Notes: generated by a model from the sequence alone, not told the origin. A DNA stretch of 64,000 nucleotides from a virus (IMGVR_UViG_3300024999_000045:62001-126000), one strand, 5' to 3'; shown: positions 15,880-24,850, counted from the stretch's first letter. Translations and numbers: made by a program.

Positions 15880-15897
15880 ACTTAAATTGGATATAAT
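15869..15897 (+). promoter_or_regulatory. integrase promoter
   Basis: TTGTTT, a 17-base spacer and a perfect TATAAT (15892-15897), 36 bases before the integrase ATG. The -35 box overlaps the preceding terminator's T-run, so the integrase has its own control. Confidence 0.6.
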
Positions 15898-15933
15898 ACT
15901 TTATTATAACACACTATACAAAGGAGTTACTGA

Positions 15934-17497
15934 GATGGAAAATGCAGTTGGATATATTAGATTAAGTAGGGACGAAGATAAACAAAATTATAGTTCAATT
16001 ATTAATCAAAAAAATATAATTATTGATTATTGTGAAAAAAATAACATTAAAATTATTGATTTTTATATTGATGATAATTATAGTGGATATACATTTGAAA
16101 GACCCTCTTTTAAAAAAATGTTATTAGATTTAGAAAATAAAAATATTGACGTGATAATAGCGAAAGACCTTTCTAGAATTGGCAGACATAATGCAAGAAC
16201 ATTATTATTTTTAGAGTCAATAACAGAATTAAATAAAAATATTATTTTAATTGATGAACAAAGCGGTGGATATAATTTAAAAAAAGACGACGATAGTATG
16301 ATAGGAATCAAAACATGGGTAAATGAAATGTATGTAAAAGATATTTCAAAAAAAATAAGAAGTAGTTTTACATCTAAACAAAAAGAAGGAACTTTGGTTT
16401 TTAAGGCACCATTTGGATATAAAAAAGACAAAATAAGTAAATCAGATTTACTTATAGACGAAGAAACATCTCAATATGTAAAATTAATTTTTGAGCTATA
16501 TCTTCAAGGAAATGGTTATATTAAAATATGTAATATTTTAAATGATAAAAATATACCAACACCCTCTATAGTACAACAAAGAGATTTGTCTAATAACGGG
16601 AAAATATTTAAGAATAAGGTTTCTAAAATATGGCAGTCCCATCATATTCAAAGAATTATTAAAGACGATGTATATACGGGTAGTTTAAGGTGTGGAAAAA
16701 CAAGAAAACAGGCAATTAAAGGTAAAACAATTTATCAAGATAAAGATCTTCATATTTTACACGAAAACCATCACGAGCCAATAATTTCTTTAGACGACTT
16801 TTCTATGGCACAAGATGTTAAAAATAAAAGAAATAAAACTCATTATAAAGGTGGGTCTAAAAATACGTATATGTTTTCTGGATTTGTTTTTTGTAATGAT
16901 TGTGGTGGATATATGATTGGAAGGACATATAAAAATGGTGTAAAATATTATGAATGTGGTAAATATAGTAAATATGGCCTTAAACAATGTACTACACATT
17001 ATATAAAAGAAACATTGCTTATTAATTTGTTTAAAATATATTTACAAAAAGTAAAAAACCAAATTGAAGAATTTATAAAAGATATTAATATTGAAAATCA
17101 TGAAAAAGACATAAATGAAATAATTAAAACACTTAAAAATGAATATATAATTAAAAAAGAAGAATTAAAGACAATATTATCTGAAAAAATAAAAGCATTA
17201 ATAAATGAAAAAAAAGACGAATATAAAGATATAGTAGAACAAAGTTATAAAGAAATTGAAGAAGAAAAAAAAGAAGAAATTAATTTTATATCAAATAGAT
17301 TAAATAAACTTAATAACACAAAAGATGATGATATTTATATTAAAACTAAAAATTCAATTGATTTATATTCCAATTTAATTGAATCTAATAATTTTAAAAA
17401 AAAGGAATTAGAATTGATTTTAGATAAAATAATGGTTAACCATCAAAGAGATGTAGATATAAATTTAATATCAAATATTAATGATTTTATTGGGTAG
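15934..17497 (+). CDS. int: large serine recombinase (phage integrase)
   Basis: 521 residues from the ATG at 15934 (AAAGGAG upstream; an earlier start at 15869 has no site and would add a hydrophobic tail). The resolvase domain has the catalytic serine in GYIRLSRDE (S11), the IDDNYSG..FERPSF block and KDLSRIGR. Then follow the recombinase domain (APFGYKKD, LIFELYL.GNGYIKICNILND), a zinc-ribbon (CNDCGGYM...YYECGKYS), and a long coiled-coil stretch (about residues 375-480), the usual order in large serine integrases. It would catalyse attP x attB integration. The likely attP begins 5 bases after the stop. Confidence 0.93.
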
Positions 17498-17502
17498 ATT
17501 TT

Positions 17503-17548
17503 ATACTTTATAGTAGCACATTCACCTGAGAGTGCAATGATAAAGTAT
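17503..17548 (+). other. candidate attP site
   Basis: A 46-bp imperfect palindrome centred on the dinucleotide CC (17525-17526). The outer arms ATACTTTAT/ATAAAGTAT are perfect (9 bp) and there are inner matched blocks GCAC/GTGC and TCA/TGA. Large serine integrases use about 50-bp sites with exactly this plan: two half-sites around a non-palindromic dinucleotide, next to the integrase gene. There is no T-run, so it is not a terminator. Confidence 0.7.
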
Positions 17549-17561
17549 GAGTGTACAACCC

Positions 17562-17590
17562 TTGATTTTACTACATTTATATAATATAAT
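17562..17590 (+). promoter_or_regulatory. promoter of the orphan recombinase fragment
   Basis: TTGATT (17562-17567), a 17-base spacer and TATAAT (17585-17590), about 30 bases before the next gene. Confidence 0.65.
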
Positions 17591-17619
17591 TATATAATAC
17601 CATAAAAGGAGTGACCCAT

Positions 17620-17955
17620 ATGTTATTTAAATCATTACTTAAATGTTCAAATTGCAACTATACATTCAGAGCAAGGAAAGAACGCAATCATATAAAATAT
17701 CGCTGTAGTAATAGATTAAAAAATGGAATAAATTCTTGTTCAAATGACAGCGTAATAACTGAAGAAGAACTTATTTACCATACAAAAAAACAATTTGAGT
17801 TATATGAGATAGATTTTAACTTAGATAATGAATATTTAAAAACTGTAATTAAAGATATTATAGTTCAACCAAATAATAATTATATGATTAATTATAAAAA
17901 CAAATCATTTGACTCAACAATAATATCTGACACTAAGATTTATTGGGGAAATTGA
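17620..17955 (+). CDS. orphan recombinase zinc-ribbon domain protein
   Basis: 111 residues from the ATG at 17620, behind AAAAGGA. It is homologous in pattern to the zinc-ribbon and C-terminal end of serine recombinases: LLKCSNCNYTFRAR, YRCSNRLKNGINSC, then ITEEELIYHTKK. There is no catalytic domain. It has its own promoter and ribosome binding site and sits directly beyond attP, so it may be a remnant of a second recombinase or a small partner of the integrase such as a directionality factor. Confidence 0.75.
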   Translation: MLFKSLLKCSNCNYTFRARKERNHIKYRCSNRLKNGINSCSNDSVITEEELIYHTKKQFELYEIDFNLDNEYLKTVIKDIIVQPNNNYMINYKNKSFDSTIISDTKIYWGN

Positions 17956-18069
17956 GATTTTAAAGGGGACAACAAAATATAATAAATTAAAATATAAGAA
18001 GGTAAAGTGAAAGGTTTATAATAAAAGGCTTTTAATAATTTTTATAGGGACAACAATACAAAACATTTA

Positions 18070-18098
18070 TTGACAAAATGCGACATGATTGATATAAT
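18070..18098 (+). promoter_or_regulatory. consensus sigma-70-type promoter
   Basis: Perfect TTGACA (18070-18075), a 17-base spacer and perfect TATAAT (18093-18098). No plus-strand gene follows before the convergent hairpin, which points to a short RNA. Confidence 0.8.
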
Positions 18099-18104
18099 TA
18101 AATT

Positions 18105-18215
18105 CTGAAATTACTAAGCTATAATGTGTTCTGTCAAGCTCAGTTTTAATCTTTTTTAAGACAGCCCAAAACCCGTAAACTAATTACGGGTTTTGGGCTA
18201 AACATTATTTTTTTT
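18105..18215 (+). ncRNA. candidate small regulatory RNA
   Basis: Transcription from the consensus promoter would start near 18105 and meet a 16-bp GC-richer hairpin at 18163-18199, followed by a T-run at about 18208-18215. The predicted RNA is about 105-110 nt, has no ribosome binding site with an open frame, and is partly antisense to the 3' end of the lysin gene. Its ends are inferred. Confidence 0.5.
18163..18199. terminator. strong hairpin at convergent gene junction
   Basis: 16-bp perfect stem AGCCCAAAACCCGTAA/TTACGGGTTTTGGGCT with a 5-base loop, between the plus-strand integrase region and the minus-strand lysis genes. T-runs lie a few bases away on both sides, so it can serve both directions. 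Confidence 0.8.
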
Positions 18216-18867
18216 CTAGTAATCCTACTCTATCTAAAATGGTCAATAATTCACCCCATGTTATATTGGAATACAAATCTTTTCCATTTTGAATTAATCC
18301 ACTTAATATTGCTTTATCTAGAACTGGTTTAGCCCAGTGTTCTGTTTTAGGTGTAATCATTTTATCTTCTCCTTTTTTAAATATGAAATATTTTTGGCAT
18401 TGCTGCTTAAAAGTACTAATACTAGCCTTTGTTCTTACGGTACTATTAGGATCATGCACAATAATATTTCCATCCTTGACATCGTAAGCTAATATAAAAT
18501 GTCCTCCTTGGGTAAAGTAACCCTTAGTCATACTACAAACTACTAGAGCACCTTCTTGTAAATGTTTAACCACATCATCAGTTTTATATGATTCAATTAA
18601 TTTTAAATTATATTTCTTAGCAATAAATGGAAAGAATTTAAAATCAGTCCCAGAATTCACAGTTCTATACCCATTATCAACACATAATTTAGCAACAAAA
18701 TCAGGTAATATAGTAGTGTCATTCAGCAATGTTGATAATATCATAGCAGCACAAGTAATTCCACAACCACTTGAACCTATAGTTTGTTTTGGATTATTAG
18801 TAGAGGTGAAGCGTATTAAGCTCCACCTTTTGTTTGTTTGTAAATAATAATTTGGTTTAATTTTCAT
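18205..18867 (-). CDS. C39-like peptidase endolysin with SLH-like domain
   Basis: 220 residues from the ATG at 18867 (GAGGG site 8 bases upstream; a GTG at 18876 is less likely). Residues 1-160 form a papain-like C39_2-type fold: GSSGCGITCAAM (C35), GGHFILAYD (H123) and HDPNS (D139). The C-terminal part (TEHWAKPVLDKAILSGLI...ITWGELLTILDRVG) resembles an S-layer-homology-type cell-wall binding repeat. It lies downstream of the holin gene as the final late gene, so it is the likely endolysin cutting peptide bonds of the cell wall. No signal peptide, consistent with holin-dependent release. Confidence 0.8.
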   Translation of the reverse strand: MKIKPNYYLQTNKRWSLIRFTSTNNPKQTIGSSGCGITCAAMILSTLLNDTTILPDFVAKLCVDNGYRTVNSGTDFKFFPFIAKKYNLKLIESYKTDDVVKHLQEGALVVCSMTKGYFTQGGHFILAYDVKDGNIIVHDPNSTVRTKASISTFKQQCQKYFIFKKGEDKMITPKTEHWAKPVLDKAILSGLIQNGKDLYSNITWGELLTILDRVGLLEKK

Positions 18868-18895
18868 AATATTCACCCTCTTATCTAAGTTTTAA

Positions 18896-19093
18896 TTAAA
18901 ACTTAACTTTATCCGTTGGATTATTAGTTACTCCAACAATTCCTGCAATACCAAAAATAGTATCAACAATTGCTCTTAATGTTCCTTCTGGCATTCCAAT
19001 TACATCATAAAATCCATAATTACCCATTATTAAAAATACAATTGACGCTAAACCTGTCCATAATACTGGACTTTTTAATCTTGATTGATTCAT
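18896..19093 (-). CDS. phage holin
   Basis: 65 residues with a hydrophobic segment VLWTGLASIVFLIMGNYGF, a second apolar helix AIVDTIFGIAGIVGV and the closing NNPTDKVKF typical of small Firmicutes phage holins (phi-LC3-like). It forms membrane lesions that release the lysin. It is 2 bases from the coiled-coil membrane gene upstream and 28 from the lysin gene downstream. Confidence 0.88.
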   Translation of the reverse strand: MNQSRLKSPVLWTGLASIVFLIMGNYGFYDVIGMPEGTLRAIVDTIFGIAGIVGVTNNPTDKVKF

Positions 19094-19095
19094 AA

Positions 19096-19440
19096 TTATC
19101 CCTCCAATCCTTTTTTTATGAAATAATATGCTAAACCTATGCCACCACTAACCACTGCGGTGCTAATAGTAATAAAAAACCATTTAGTAACACCACTAAT
19201 AACATCATTAATAGTTTTTGTAACTTCTTTCATATTTTCATTAATTGTCTCAGTAATGCTATTAATAGTTACAACTAAATCATCTATTTTCCCACATAAA
19301 TTATTAATATCTTTTGAGTGACCAAGACCCTCGAGTTTTAATTTCATTATTTCTTCCTCGTGTAATTTTAATTCTTCAGTATGCCCCTTTAATTCTTCAG
19401 ATATATTCTTATGTTTTTCTTTGCACAATTCTTCGTTCAT
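19096..19440 (-). CDS. XhlA-like coiled-coil membrane protein of the lysis cassette
   Basis: 114 residues: about 80 of amphipathic helix (KNISEELKGHTEELKLHEEE) and a C-terminal membrane segment (WFFITISTAVVSGGIGLAYYF) with a short basic tail. This is the layout of haemolysin XhlA-type proteins, which accompany holins in Bacillus and Clostridium phages. Confidence 0.75.
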   Translation of the reverse strand: MNEELCKEKHKNISEELKGHTEELKLHEEEIMKLKLEGLGHSKDINNLCGKIDDLVVTINSITETINENMKEVTKTINDVISGVTKWFFITISTAVVSGGIGLAYYFIKKGLEG

Positions 19441-19556
19441 CTGTGATCTACCTTTCTCTCAAAGAGCATAAAATTAGATTAATAAGTAAAATATATGAAA
19501 CCTTACGGTATAATTGAGAAATTTATATAAAAGAACTAAATGTTCTGGAATAAAAT

Positions 19557-19593
19557 AAAAAGACAACAATATTTCAATTCTGTTGTCTTTTTT
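19557..19593. terminator. bidirectional terminator
   Basis: AAAAAGACAACA and TGTTGTCTTTTTT arms with a 12-base loop; A-run and T-run flank both sides, so it works in either direction. Confidence 0.85.
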
Positions 19594-19626
19594 ATAATAT
19601 TTTGAAGTTTTTAGTATAATTTAAGC

Positions 19627-19670
19627 AAAACACACTAAAATCACCATTTTCCTTGATTTTAGTGTGTTTT
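19627..19670. terminator. long hairpin, likely terminator after tail genes
   Basis: AAAACACACTAAAATCA pairs with TGATTTTAGTGTGTTTT (17 bp). With the hairpin at 19557 it separates the tail operon from the lysis cassette. Confidence 0.75.
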
Positions 19671-19700
19671 GAGGTATTTTTGTTATTTTTCAGAAAATCG

Positions 19701-19773
19701 AAAATCAAGAATGTAGTCGTACCAAGGGCTGCGGGGTTCGTGTTTTTTGATAAAATAAGCATTTTATTTAAAG
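19701..19773 (+). repeat. dispersed GC-core repeat, copy B
   Basis: Contains AGTCGTACCAAGGG and a GCGGGGTTCG core, then the dyad AAAAT-AAGC-ATTTT. The core matches copy C at 46112 in nearly every position, and the leading AAATCAAGAATGTAGT matches copy A at 7073. Confidence 0.7.
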
Positions 19774-19806
19774 TGTTAAATTATAATTTAAATTAATAAA
19801 AGCACC

Positions 19807-20022
19807 CTAGATGGATGCTTCTTCAACTGGTATATCTACATACTCATACCAAACTTCTTCAGTTTCTTTTCTTGCTTTTAATATTGCATACTTGCCTTCT
19901 ATTTCGTCTGCAATTGGTAATGTTTCTATCTGTATTGCTTGCAACTTTTCTTCTTCAGTTAATGTATTACCTTGTACAATTACACTTGCAAAATTGTCTT
20001 TACCATCAAATATATATATCAT
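19807..20022 (-). CDS. small tail-operon protein (71 aa)
   Basis: Acidic, 71 residues. The start at 20022 is chosen because GGGAGG lies upstream, inside the end of the propeller gene; an earlier TTG at 20028 overlaps the spacing. The stop is the last before the terminators, so it closes the tail operon. No family recognised. Confidence 0.6.
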   Translation of the reverse strand: MIYIFDGKDNFASVIVQGNTLTEEEKLQAIQIETLPIADEIEGKYAILKARKETEEVWYEYVDIPVEEASI

Positions 20023-20024
20023 TA

Positions 20025-21032
20025 TCAAACCCTCCCATATCCTAGTAAATTATAAAAATTGTTATATCTTCTTATTGTGTTTGTAGTAGAACCTCCAGCA
20101 TACAGATATTTACCATCTAATGCTATGCCCCACACACTACCACCATAATCTGATGTTGAGGTAATGTTAGTATATGTGGTTTTGCTATATTTTTTAACAA
20201 CATTAAAGGTATCACCACCGACATAAAAATAGTCATCATCAAGTATTATTTTTTGAATAATGCCGCCAACATTTGGTGTTGAAGCAATATATGCTAATGT
20301 TGATTTATTATATTTTCTAACAGTTTGAATTGTATCACCACCTGCATAGATATAAGTGTCATCAACTGCTATCGAATTTATTTGCCCTCCATAACTAGCT
20401 GTTTCCCCTACATATGCTAATGTGGATTTATCATATTTTCTAACAGTTAGAGTTGTAGCACCACCAACATATACATAAGTGTCATCAACTGCTAAAGCAT
20501 AAATCCCAGCTCCATAACTAGCTGTTGTCCCTACATACGCTAATGTGGATTTATCATATTTTCTGACCATAGCGTAGGCGTGAGAACTCACATAAATATA
20601 ACTATCATCATCAACCATTGAATGTATAGCAGTAGCAAAAAGAGGTGACTCGCTTATATATGCCAGTGTTGATTTCAAATATTTTCTAACAGTTAGAGTT
20701 GTAGCACCACCAACATATACATAAGTGTCATCGACTAGTATCGAATTTATTTGCCCCCCATAAGACGGGGTTTCCCCAATATAACTTAAATCTGATTTCA
20801 AATATTTTCTAACAGTTAGAGTTGTAGCACCACCAACATATACATAAGTGTCATCAACTGCTAAAGTATAAATCCACCCACCATATGTCACACTTGCAAA
20901 CGAATGAGCGGAAGTTAATGTTCTATCCATAATTGCTTTATATACATTATCATCAACGTCTACAACAACGCCTTTAGATACATCTACTGCACTTTTTACA
21001 CTTTTAACCTTACCTAAAACAACTGCATCCAT
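20025..21032 (-). CDS. seven-bladed propeller tail protein
   Basis: 335 residues. After a 55-residue N-terminal head there are seven repeats of about 41 residues, each with the core (I/A)xVDDTYVYVGGATTLTVRK followed by Y-xKSTLAYIG. Seven blades suggest one closed beta-propeller, a fold often used for carbohydrate or receptor binding. Several blades are almost identical in DNA as well as protein, so the array has expanded recently. The position at the distal end of the tail operon suggests a fibre or receptor-binding role. Confidence 0.75.
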   Translation of the reverse strand: MDAVVLGKVKSVKSAVDVSKGVVVDVDDNVYKAIMDRTLTSAHSFASVTYGGWIYTLAVDDTYVYVGGATTLTVRKYLKSDLSYIGETPSYGGQINSILVDDTYVYVGGATTLTVRKYLKSTLAYISESPLFATAIHSMVDDDSYIYVSSHAYAMVRKYDKSTLAYVGTTASYGAGIYALAVDDTYVYVGGATTLTVRKYDKSTLAYVGETASYGGQINSIAVDDTYIYAGGDTIQTVRKYNKSTLAYIASTPNVGGIIQKIILDDDYFYVGGDTFNVVKKYSKTTYTNITSTSDYGGSVWGIALDGKYLYAGGSTTNTIRRYNNFYNLLGYGRV

Positions 21033-21530
21033 CTAACTCACCACCGTATCTGTATAATTTCCGTCAACATCAAAATTATATTCCAATGTGACAGTTTCTA
21101 ATGTACTTAAAGTTCTTACTTCTGTAATTTTAGTTGCTGTGTAAGTGAAATTATCTGTTCTGATTATGTTAGTTAAATTACCTGTTTCCTTGTGTTCTAC
21201 TTTGGTTATATCTTCACCTGTGTAAGTCGGAATTTGGGTTGTTCCTTGGATGCTGTCATTATAAAGCAAATTATATTTATTTATATTATTCGATATTTCA
21301 TCAACATTACTTTGTTCTGCCTTATTATTAAAATCAGTAGCAGTAGTAAGATAAGGCTGTAAAACTGTAAATAATTGTGATAATAAATCACTTTCATTAG
21401 TATAAGTATATGTGGTTCCACTACTTATACTAATATAAGACCCAGATATAACCCCAAGACTTTCTTTAAAAGCCAGTTCATTGTATTTCTTTGCTTCACT
21501 TTTTAATGATGATAGTAAGTCATATTTCAA
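21033..21530 (-). CDS. tail-operon structural protein, unknown
   Basis: 165 residues starting with TTG at 21530, 9 bases after AAAGGAG; no ATG fits better. Helical N-terminus, beta-rich Ser/Thr-rich C-terminus. It abuts the propeller gene without a gap and may be its adaptor. No family recognised. Confidence 0.6.
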   Translation of the reverse strand: MKYDLLSSLKSEAKKYNELAFKESLGVISGSYISISSGTTYTYTNESDLLSQLFTVLQPYLTTATDFNNKAEQSNVDEISNNINKYNLLYNDSIQGTTQIPTYTGEDITKVEHKETGNLTNIIRTDNFTYTATKITEVRTLSTLETVTLEYNFDVDGNYTDTVVS

Positions 21531-21545
21531 ATCAATTTCTCCTTT

Positions 21546-21845
21546 CTATTTAATAAAATCTATAATAATATTATTTAATGAATTTCCTATTGCAAGAACA
21601 TAACACTCCCAACCAGTAGCAACAGATAATCCTTGACGTATTTTTACATTTGGAATTATATTTTCACTGCCCATTAATTTAATATTAGCTGTACCGTCCC
21701 CGTTGTTTATAACTATTTTAGCTGGATAATGATTATCGAATTTTACTTTTTTTAATTCTTTTTGAACATTTTCATGTATAATATCTTTAAACCAATTAAT
21801 AAATCTTGGGTCATCAAAACTAATTTGTTGTTTATAATCACTCAT
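21546..21845 (-). CDS. OB-like small baseplate protein
   Basis: 99 residues. The centre (PAKIVINNGDGTANIKLMGS...WECYVLAIG) looks like a short OB/gpV-type beta barrel used in tail-tip proteins. It follows directly on the hub-like protein. Function inferred from position and beta pattern only. Confidence 0.55.
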   Translation of the reverse strand: MSDYKQQISFDDPRFINWFKDIIHENVQKELKKVKFDNHYPAKIVINNGDGTANIKLMGSENIIPNVKIRQGLSVATGWECYVLAIGNSLNNIIIDFIK

Positions 21846-21857
21846 TTAATCACCTTT

Positions 21858-22961
21858 CTATTCCCAAATTTGGCGTCCTTTCCATACATTCATAGACATT
21901 TGTCCATCATTAAGCAGAGGAAATGAAACACTTTTAACTAAATAACGGTCATTTAACCCATTCCCAGAATCCACAATTGAAATTACACTTCCACCTTCAA
22001 TAATATCTATAGGTATAGATTCAACATCAACTGATTCGACTATTGATATTCTATTTAATAATTCGTACGCTGCTCTCTGCTCACATAAATTTACAGTGGA
22101 TATTAAATCATCTGTAATAACTTCTACTTTTTCACCAATTAAATCAACTCTTGTTGGAGAATTAGGATTTGTATCAGAACTTGTTGCAGAAACTAATACA
22201 CCATTTACGTTATCACCCAAAATTTTAATGAAATTCTTTACCTTACTAAATTCAAATCTTCTGCTAGATCCTAAATAGTTAACTTCAGTAGTTTTAAATT
22301 CCCAAACTACACCTTTAGTTAAATAATCAGGTTGTGGTTCAAACCTAGGAAATCCATCATTGTCAAAATAGCATGTGTAAGATAACATTTGCGATAACTT
22401 AATTAATATATCTGCAAATGTTTCTCCAGCGGAAACTATCAAAGTATATGGTGAAATTTCATTTGTTGGATAAATAATAGGAACCTTAACTTCGCCAGCC
22501 TCTTGGAAAACACCTTTAATTGCAGCTTGAATACTAGTTCCTACTGGGATTATATAATCATTTTTTAATGGATTTTCTAACAATACCCACTTATCATATA
22601 ATTGAACACTCATTGATTTGTCAGATAATTTTGAAGTTACTTCTGGTTCACCAGTTACAAATATTCCTCTTGAAACATAATAAGGTTCGCCATTAACAAT
22701 ATGTCCTGAGAACACTTTTATTTTAGAATTGATCCAGAATAATTTTTCTGGGTCTGGTGTATATAAACCTTTTGAATTATCTAGACTTAGATTACAGTTT
22801 CGCCGAGCGCCGAGATTGTCACTCATTTGCAAATCACCAGATATTAAATCTCTAGTAATTTCACTAACAACATTCTCGAGTCCATCTAAAATTTGGATTT
22901 TACAAATTCTTTTTGCACTTGCAGCCTTCATTGTGGTTACGAAATCAGAAAATAAACTCAT
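21858..22961 (-). CDS. distal tail / baseplate hub-like protein
   Basis: 367 residues in the place of gp27-like tail hub proteins of Gram-positive phages. The first domain (about 1-140) has beta-strand signatures with 'LDNSKGLYTPDPEKLFW', the middle has the FADILIKLSQMLSY helix with a following 'DGFPRFEP', and the end resembles a lysin-like or hub closing domain. It overlaps the upstream gene by one base. Confidence 0.65.
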   Translation of the reverse strand: MSLFSDFVTTMKAASAKRICKIQILDGLENVVSEITRDLISGDLQMSDNLGARRNCNLSLDNSKGLYTPDPEKLFWINSKIKVFSGHIVNGEPYYVSRGIFVTGEPEVTSKLSDKSMSVQLYDKWVLLENPLKNDYIIPVGTSIQAAIKGVFQEAGEVKVPIIYPTNEISPYTLIVSAGETFADILIKLSQMLSYTCYFDNDGFPRFEPQPDYLTKGVVWEFKTTEVNYLGSSRRFEFSKVKNFIKILGDNVNGVLVSATSSDTNPNSPTRVDLIGEKVEVITDDLISTVNLCEQRAAYELLNRISIVESVDVESIPIDIIEGGSVISIVDSGNGLNDRYLVKSVSFPLLNDGQMSMNVWKGRQIWE

Positions 22962-23797
22962 TATTCTTCACCAACTTCCACCCATTTGAAGCTAATGGAA
23001 TAAATTTGACTACCTAATTTGTCATTATATTTAATACTAAATCCATGAGTAATTACTTTTGCGGAGAATCCATTTCCGTTTTTCAATATCTTAACTTCAC
23101 CATCATAGATAAAATTTTCTATAGCTACTAATAAATCATTATTGATTACTAAATCTCCGTCGTTTAATTGGTATGGTATCGCAGTAATTCCACCGACTTT
23201 GTACCTGCTCTCGCCAAATCTAACTGCTGCATATTTAGTGTTGTTTTTATATATATTAACGTCATCCTCATTATTTATAGAGTCTGTTTCAACTTCCATA
23301 TCAAATGTATAACTAATTTGTGAATCTAAACTTGTTAATATCCAATTATCAAATACCACCATATTTTGTGCCTCCAATCCGAGTCCTTCTATTGAATTAC
23401 TTACTGGATAAATTGTGTAATCATATTCAGTTGAACTTTTTGGTGTATAATCAATATAAGAAGAATCAATACTAGAACTATTTAAAGTAGCAATTAATTT
23501 ATAAATCTGCTCGTTTTTTTCTTTTCTTCTTATTTTCCATTGAGTTATTGGTAGTCCATCATTTTGTAGATTTCCACCTTCAAGGTTTTCATTGAAATTT
23601 GCCAAAAATAAACTATCTAAATTCCATTGTTGTTCAATATTTGTGTTGATTATTTCATCATCAGATATAGTAATTCTTTTCATACTGATATTATCTAAAT
23701 AACACTTACCAACAAATTTAACTGAATTATATTGTTTTTGAGGTGGTATAGCAGTCACATTTATACTGTCCCCAAGCACATTTATAGATAAAAACAT
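22961..23797 (-). CDS. distal tail protein
   Basis: 278 residues from the ATG at 23797, behind AAGGGGTGG (a GTG at 23806 is less likely). Beta-rich throughout, no catalytic motif. Located between the Fn3-like protein and the hub-like protein, so part of the tail tip. Confidence 0.6.
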   Translation of the reverse strand: MFLSINVLGDSINVTAIPPQKQYNSVKFVGKCYLDNISMKRITISDDEIINTNIEQQWNLDSLFLANFNENLEGGNLQNDGLPITQWKIRRKEKNEQIYKLIATLNSSSIDSSYIDYTPKSSTEYDYTIYPVSNSIEGLGLEAQNMVVFDNWILTSLDSQISYTFDMEVETDSINNEDDVNIYKNNTKYAAVRFGESRYKVGGITAIPYQLNDGDLVINNDLLVAIENFIYDGEVKILKNGNGFSAKVITHGFSIKYNDKLGSQIYSISFKWVEVGEE

Positions 23798-23809
23798 TAA
23801 TACCACCCC

Positions 23810-24850
23810 TTATTCTAAAATTTCTGTGTAAGTTTCTGTTACAATAATAACTTTGTTATGTTTAACTCCAATTAAAAAATAGCCTTCTGGAATTATCCTT
23901 GGGCTACCTGCTGTAATTCTATATTGATTTTTGAAATAATATCTCTGACCATCATATCCAAAACTAAAATCATCATCTAGTTTAAATAAATCACCATTAA
24001 AATCACTTAATAATTTTATATAATAAACACAAGTAAATTCTTGTGGAATTAAGGTATTAAAAGATAAAATTGAACCACTTTCTAATTCTAGACTATAATT
24101 ATATTTACCTAATGCAAAACTATAATCACCTTCAACTTCACCTATTATTTGAACTAGATTTGACCATTCTAATTTTAATGCACCATATTTTTCAATCGGC
24201 GTTATATAAAATTCAGGTATGTTATCTGGATATGAGTAGTTTGAAGTAAAATTAAATAATTCACTTTCTGCGCTCATATCATTTTGGTCAATAATAAATA
24301 CTTTGATATTATATGTTAAACCACTAACCATCCCAGTTATTTCATGATTAATAGTGGTATTTGGAACTGAAGAATTAAATAGAAATCCAGTGTCAAATAC
24401 AATCCCATTGACTAATTCATTATCATATAAAACAACCTTATAAGATTTTAAATTAACACCATTTAAGTGATTATATAAGAATGAAAAAGTGTAATTTTGT
24501 GAACTTATACTAGATGGAACACTCATTGTAATTGTAGGTTTTAATCTTGCTTGAAATAATACCCAATCGGATTCTACATATTCTGTGTCATTATAATAAA
24601 CTCTAACTAAATATTTATAATCGTTAGCATTAATTAAAGTGTTTGCAATTAAAGTTAGCGTTTCTTCAGATGATATTATTTTTGTAGAGTCATAAACTTG
24701 AACATTATCATCATTTTTTCTTATAAAAAGTTGAAATGCAACAGATTGAGTTTCGTCTGTTGCATTAACTTCCCATGTAAATATTATGTTTTGTGTCGCA
24801 TCTACCCCAACACTGTTAGAAGGGGATAAAAAGGTTGGTGAATACATCAT
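23810..24850 (-). CDS. Fn3-like tail-tip protein
   Basis: 346 residues with at least two fibronectin-type-III-like units (FTWEVNATDETQSVAFQLFI..., then YTFSFLYNHLNGVNLKSYKV...). These domains usually bind sugars or act as spacers in phage tail proteins. It follows the tape measure, the standard place for a distal tail component. Confidence 0.65.
   Translation of the reverse strand: MMYSPTFLSPSNSVGVDATQNIIFTWEVNATDETQSVAFQLFIRKNDDNVQVYDSTKIISSEETLTLIANTLINANDYKYLVRVYYNDTEYVESDWVLFQARLKPTITMSVPSSISSQNYTFSFLYNHLNGVNLKSYKVVLYDNELVNGIVFDTGFLFNSSVPNTTINHEITGMVSGLTYNIKVFIIDQNDMSAESELFNFTSNYSYPDNIPEFYITPIEKYGALKLEWSNLVQIIGEVEGDYSFALGKYNYSLELESGSILSFNTLIPQEFTCVYYIKLLSDFNGDLFKLDDDFSFGYDGQRYYFKNQYRITAGSPRIIPEGYFLIGVKHNKVIIVTETYTEILE

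Larger units (their letters stand above)
19441..19806. other. intergenic region between tail and lysis genes
   Basis: 366 bases with no gene on either strand. It holds two strong hairpins (19557-19593 and 19627-19670) and dispersed repeat copy B (19701-19773). I find no clear minus-strand promoter for the lysis genes in the remaining 115 bases. Confidence 0.6.

Noticed and set aside
17503-17548. Palindrome considered as a transcription terminator
   Set aside because: No T-run follows either arm and the centre has mismatches typical of an attachment site.
19811-20086. Two plus-strand open frames opposite the end of the tail operon
   Set aside because: They oppose genes with clear ribosome binding sites and protein-like repeats, and have no start signals.
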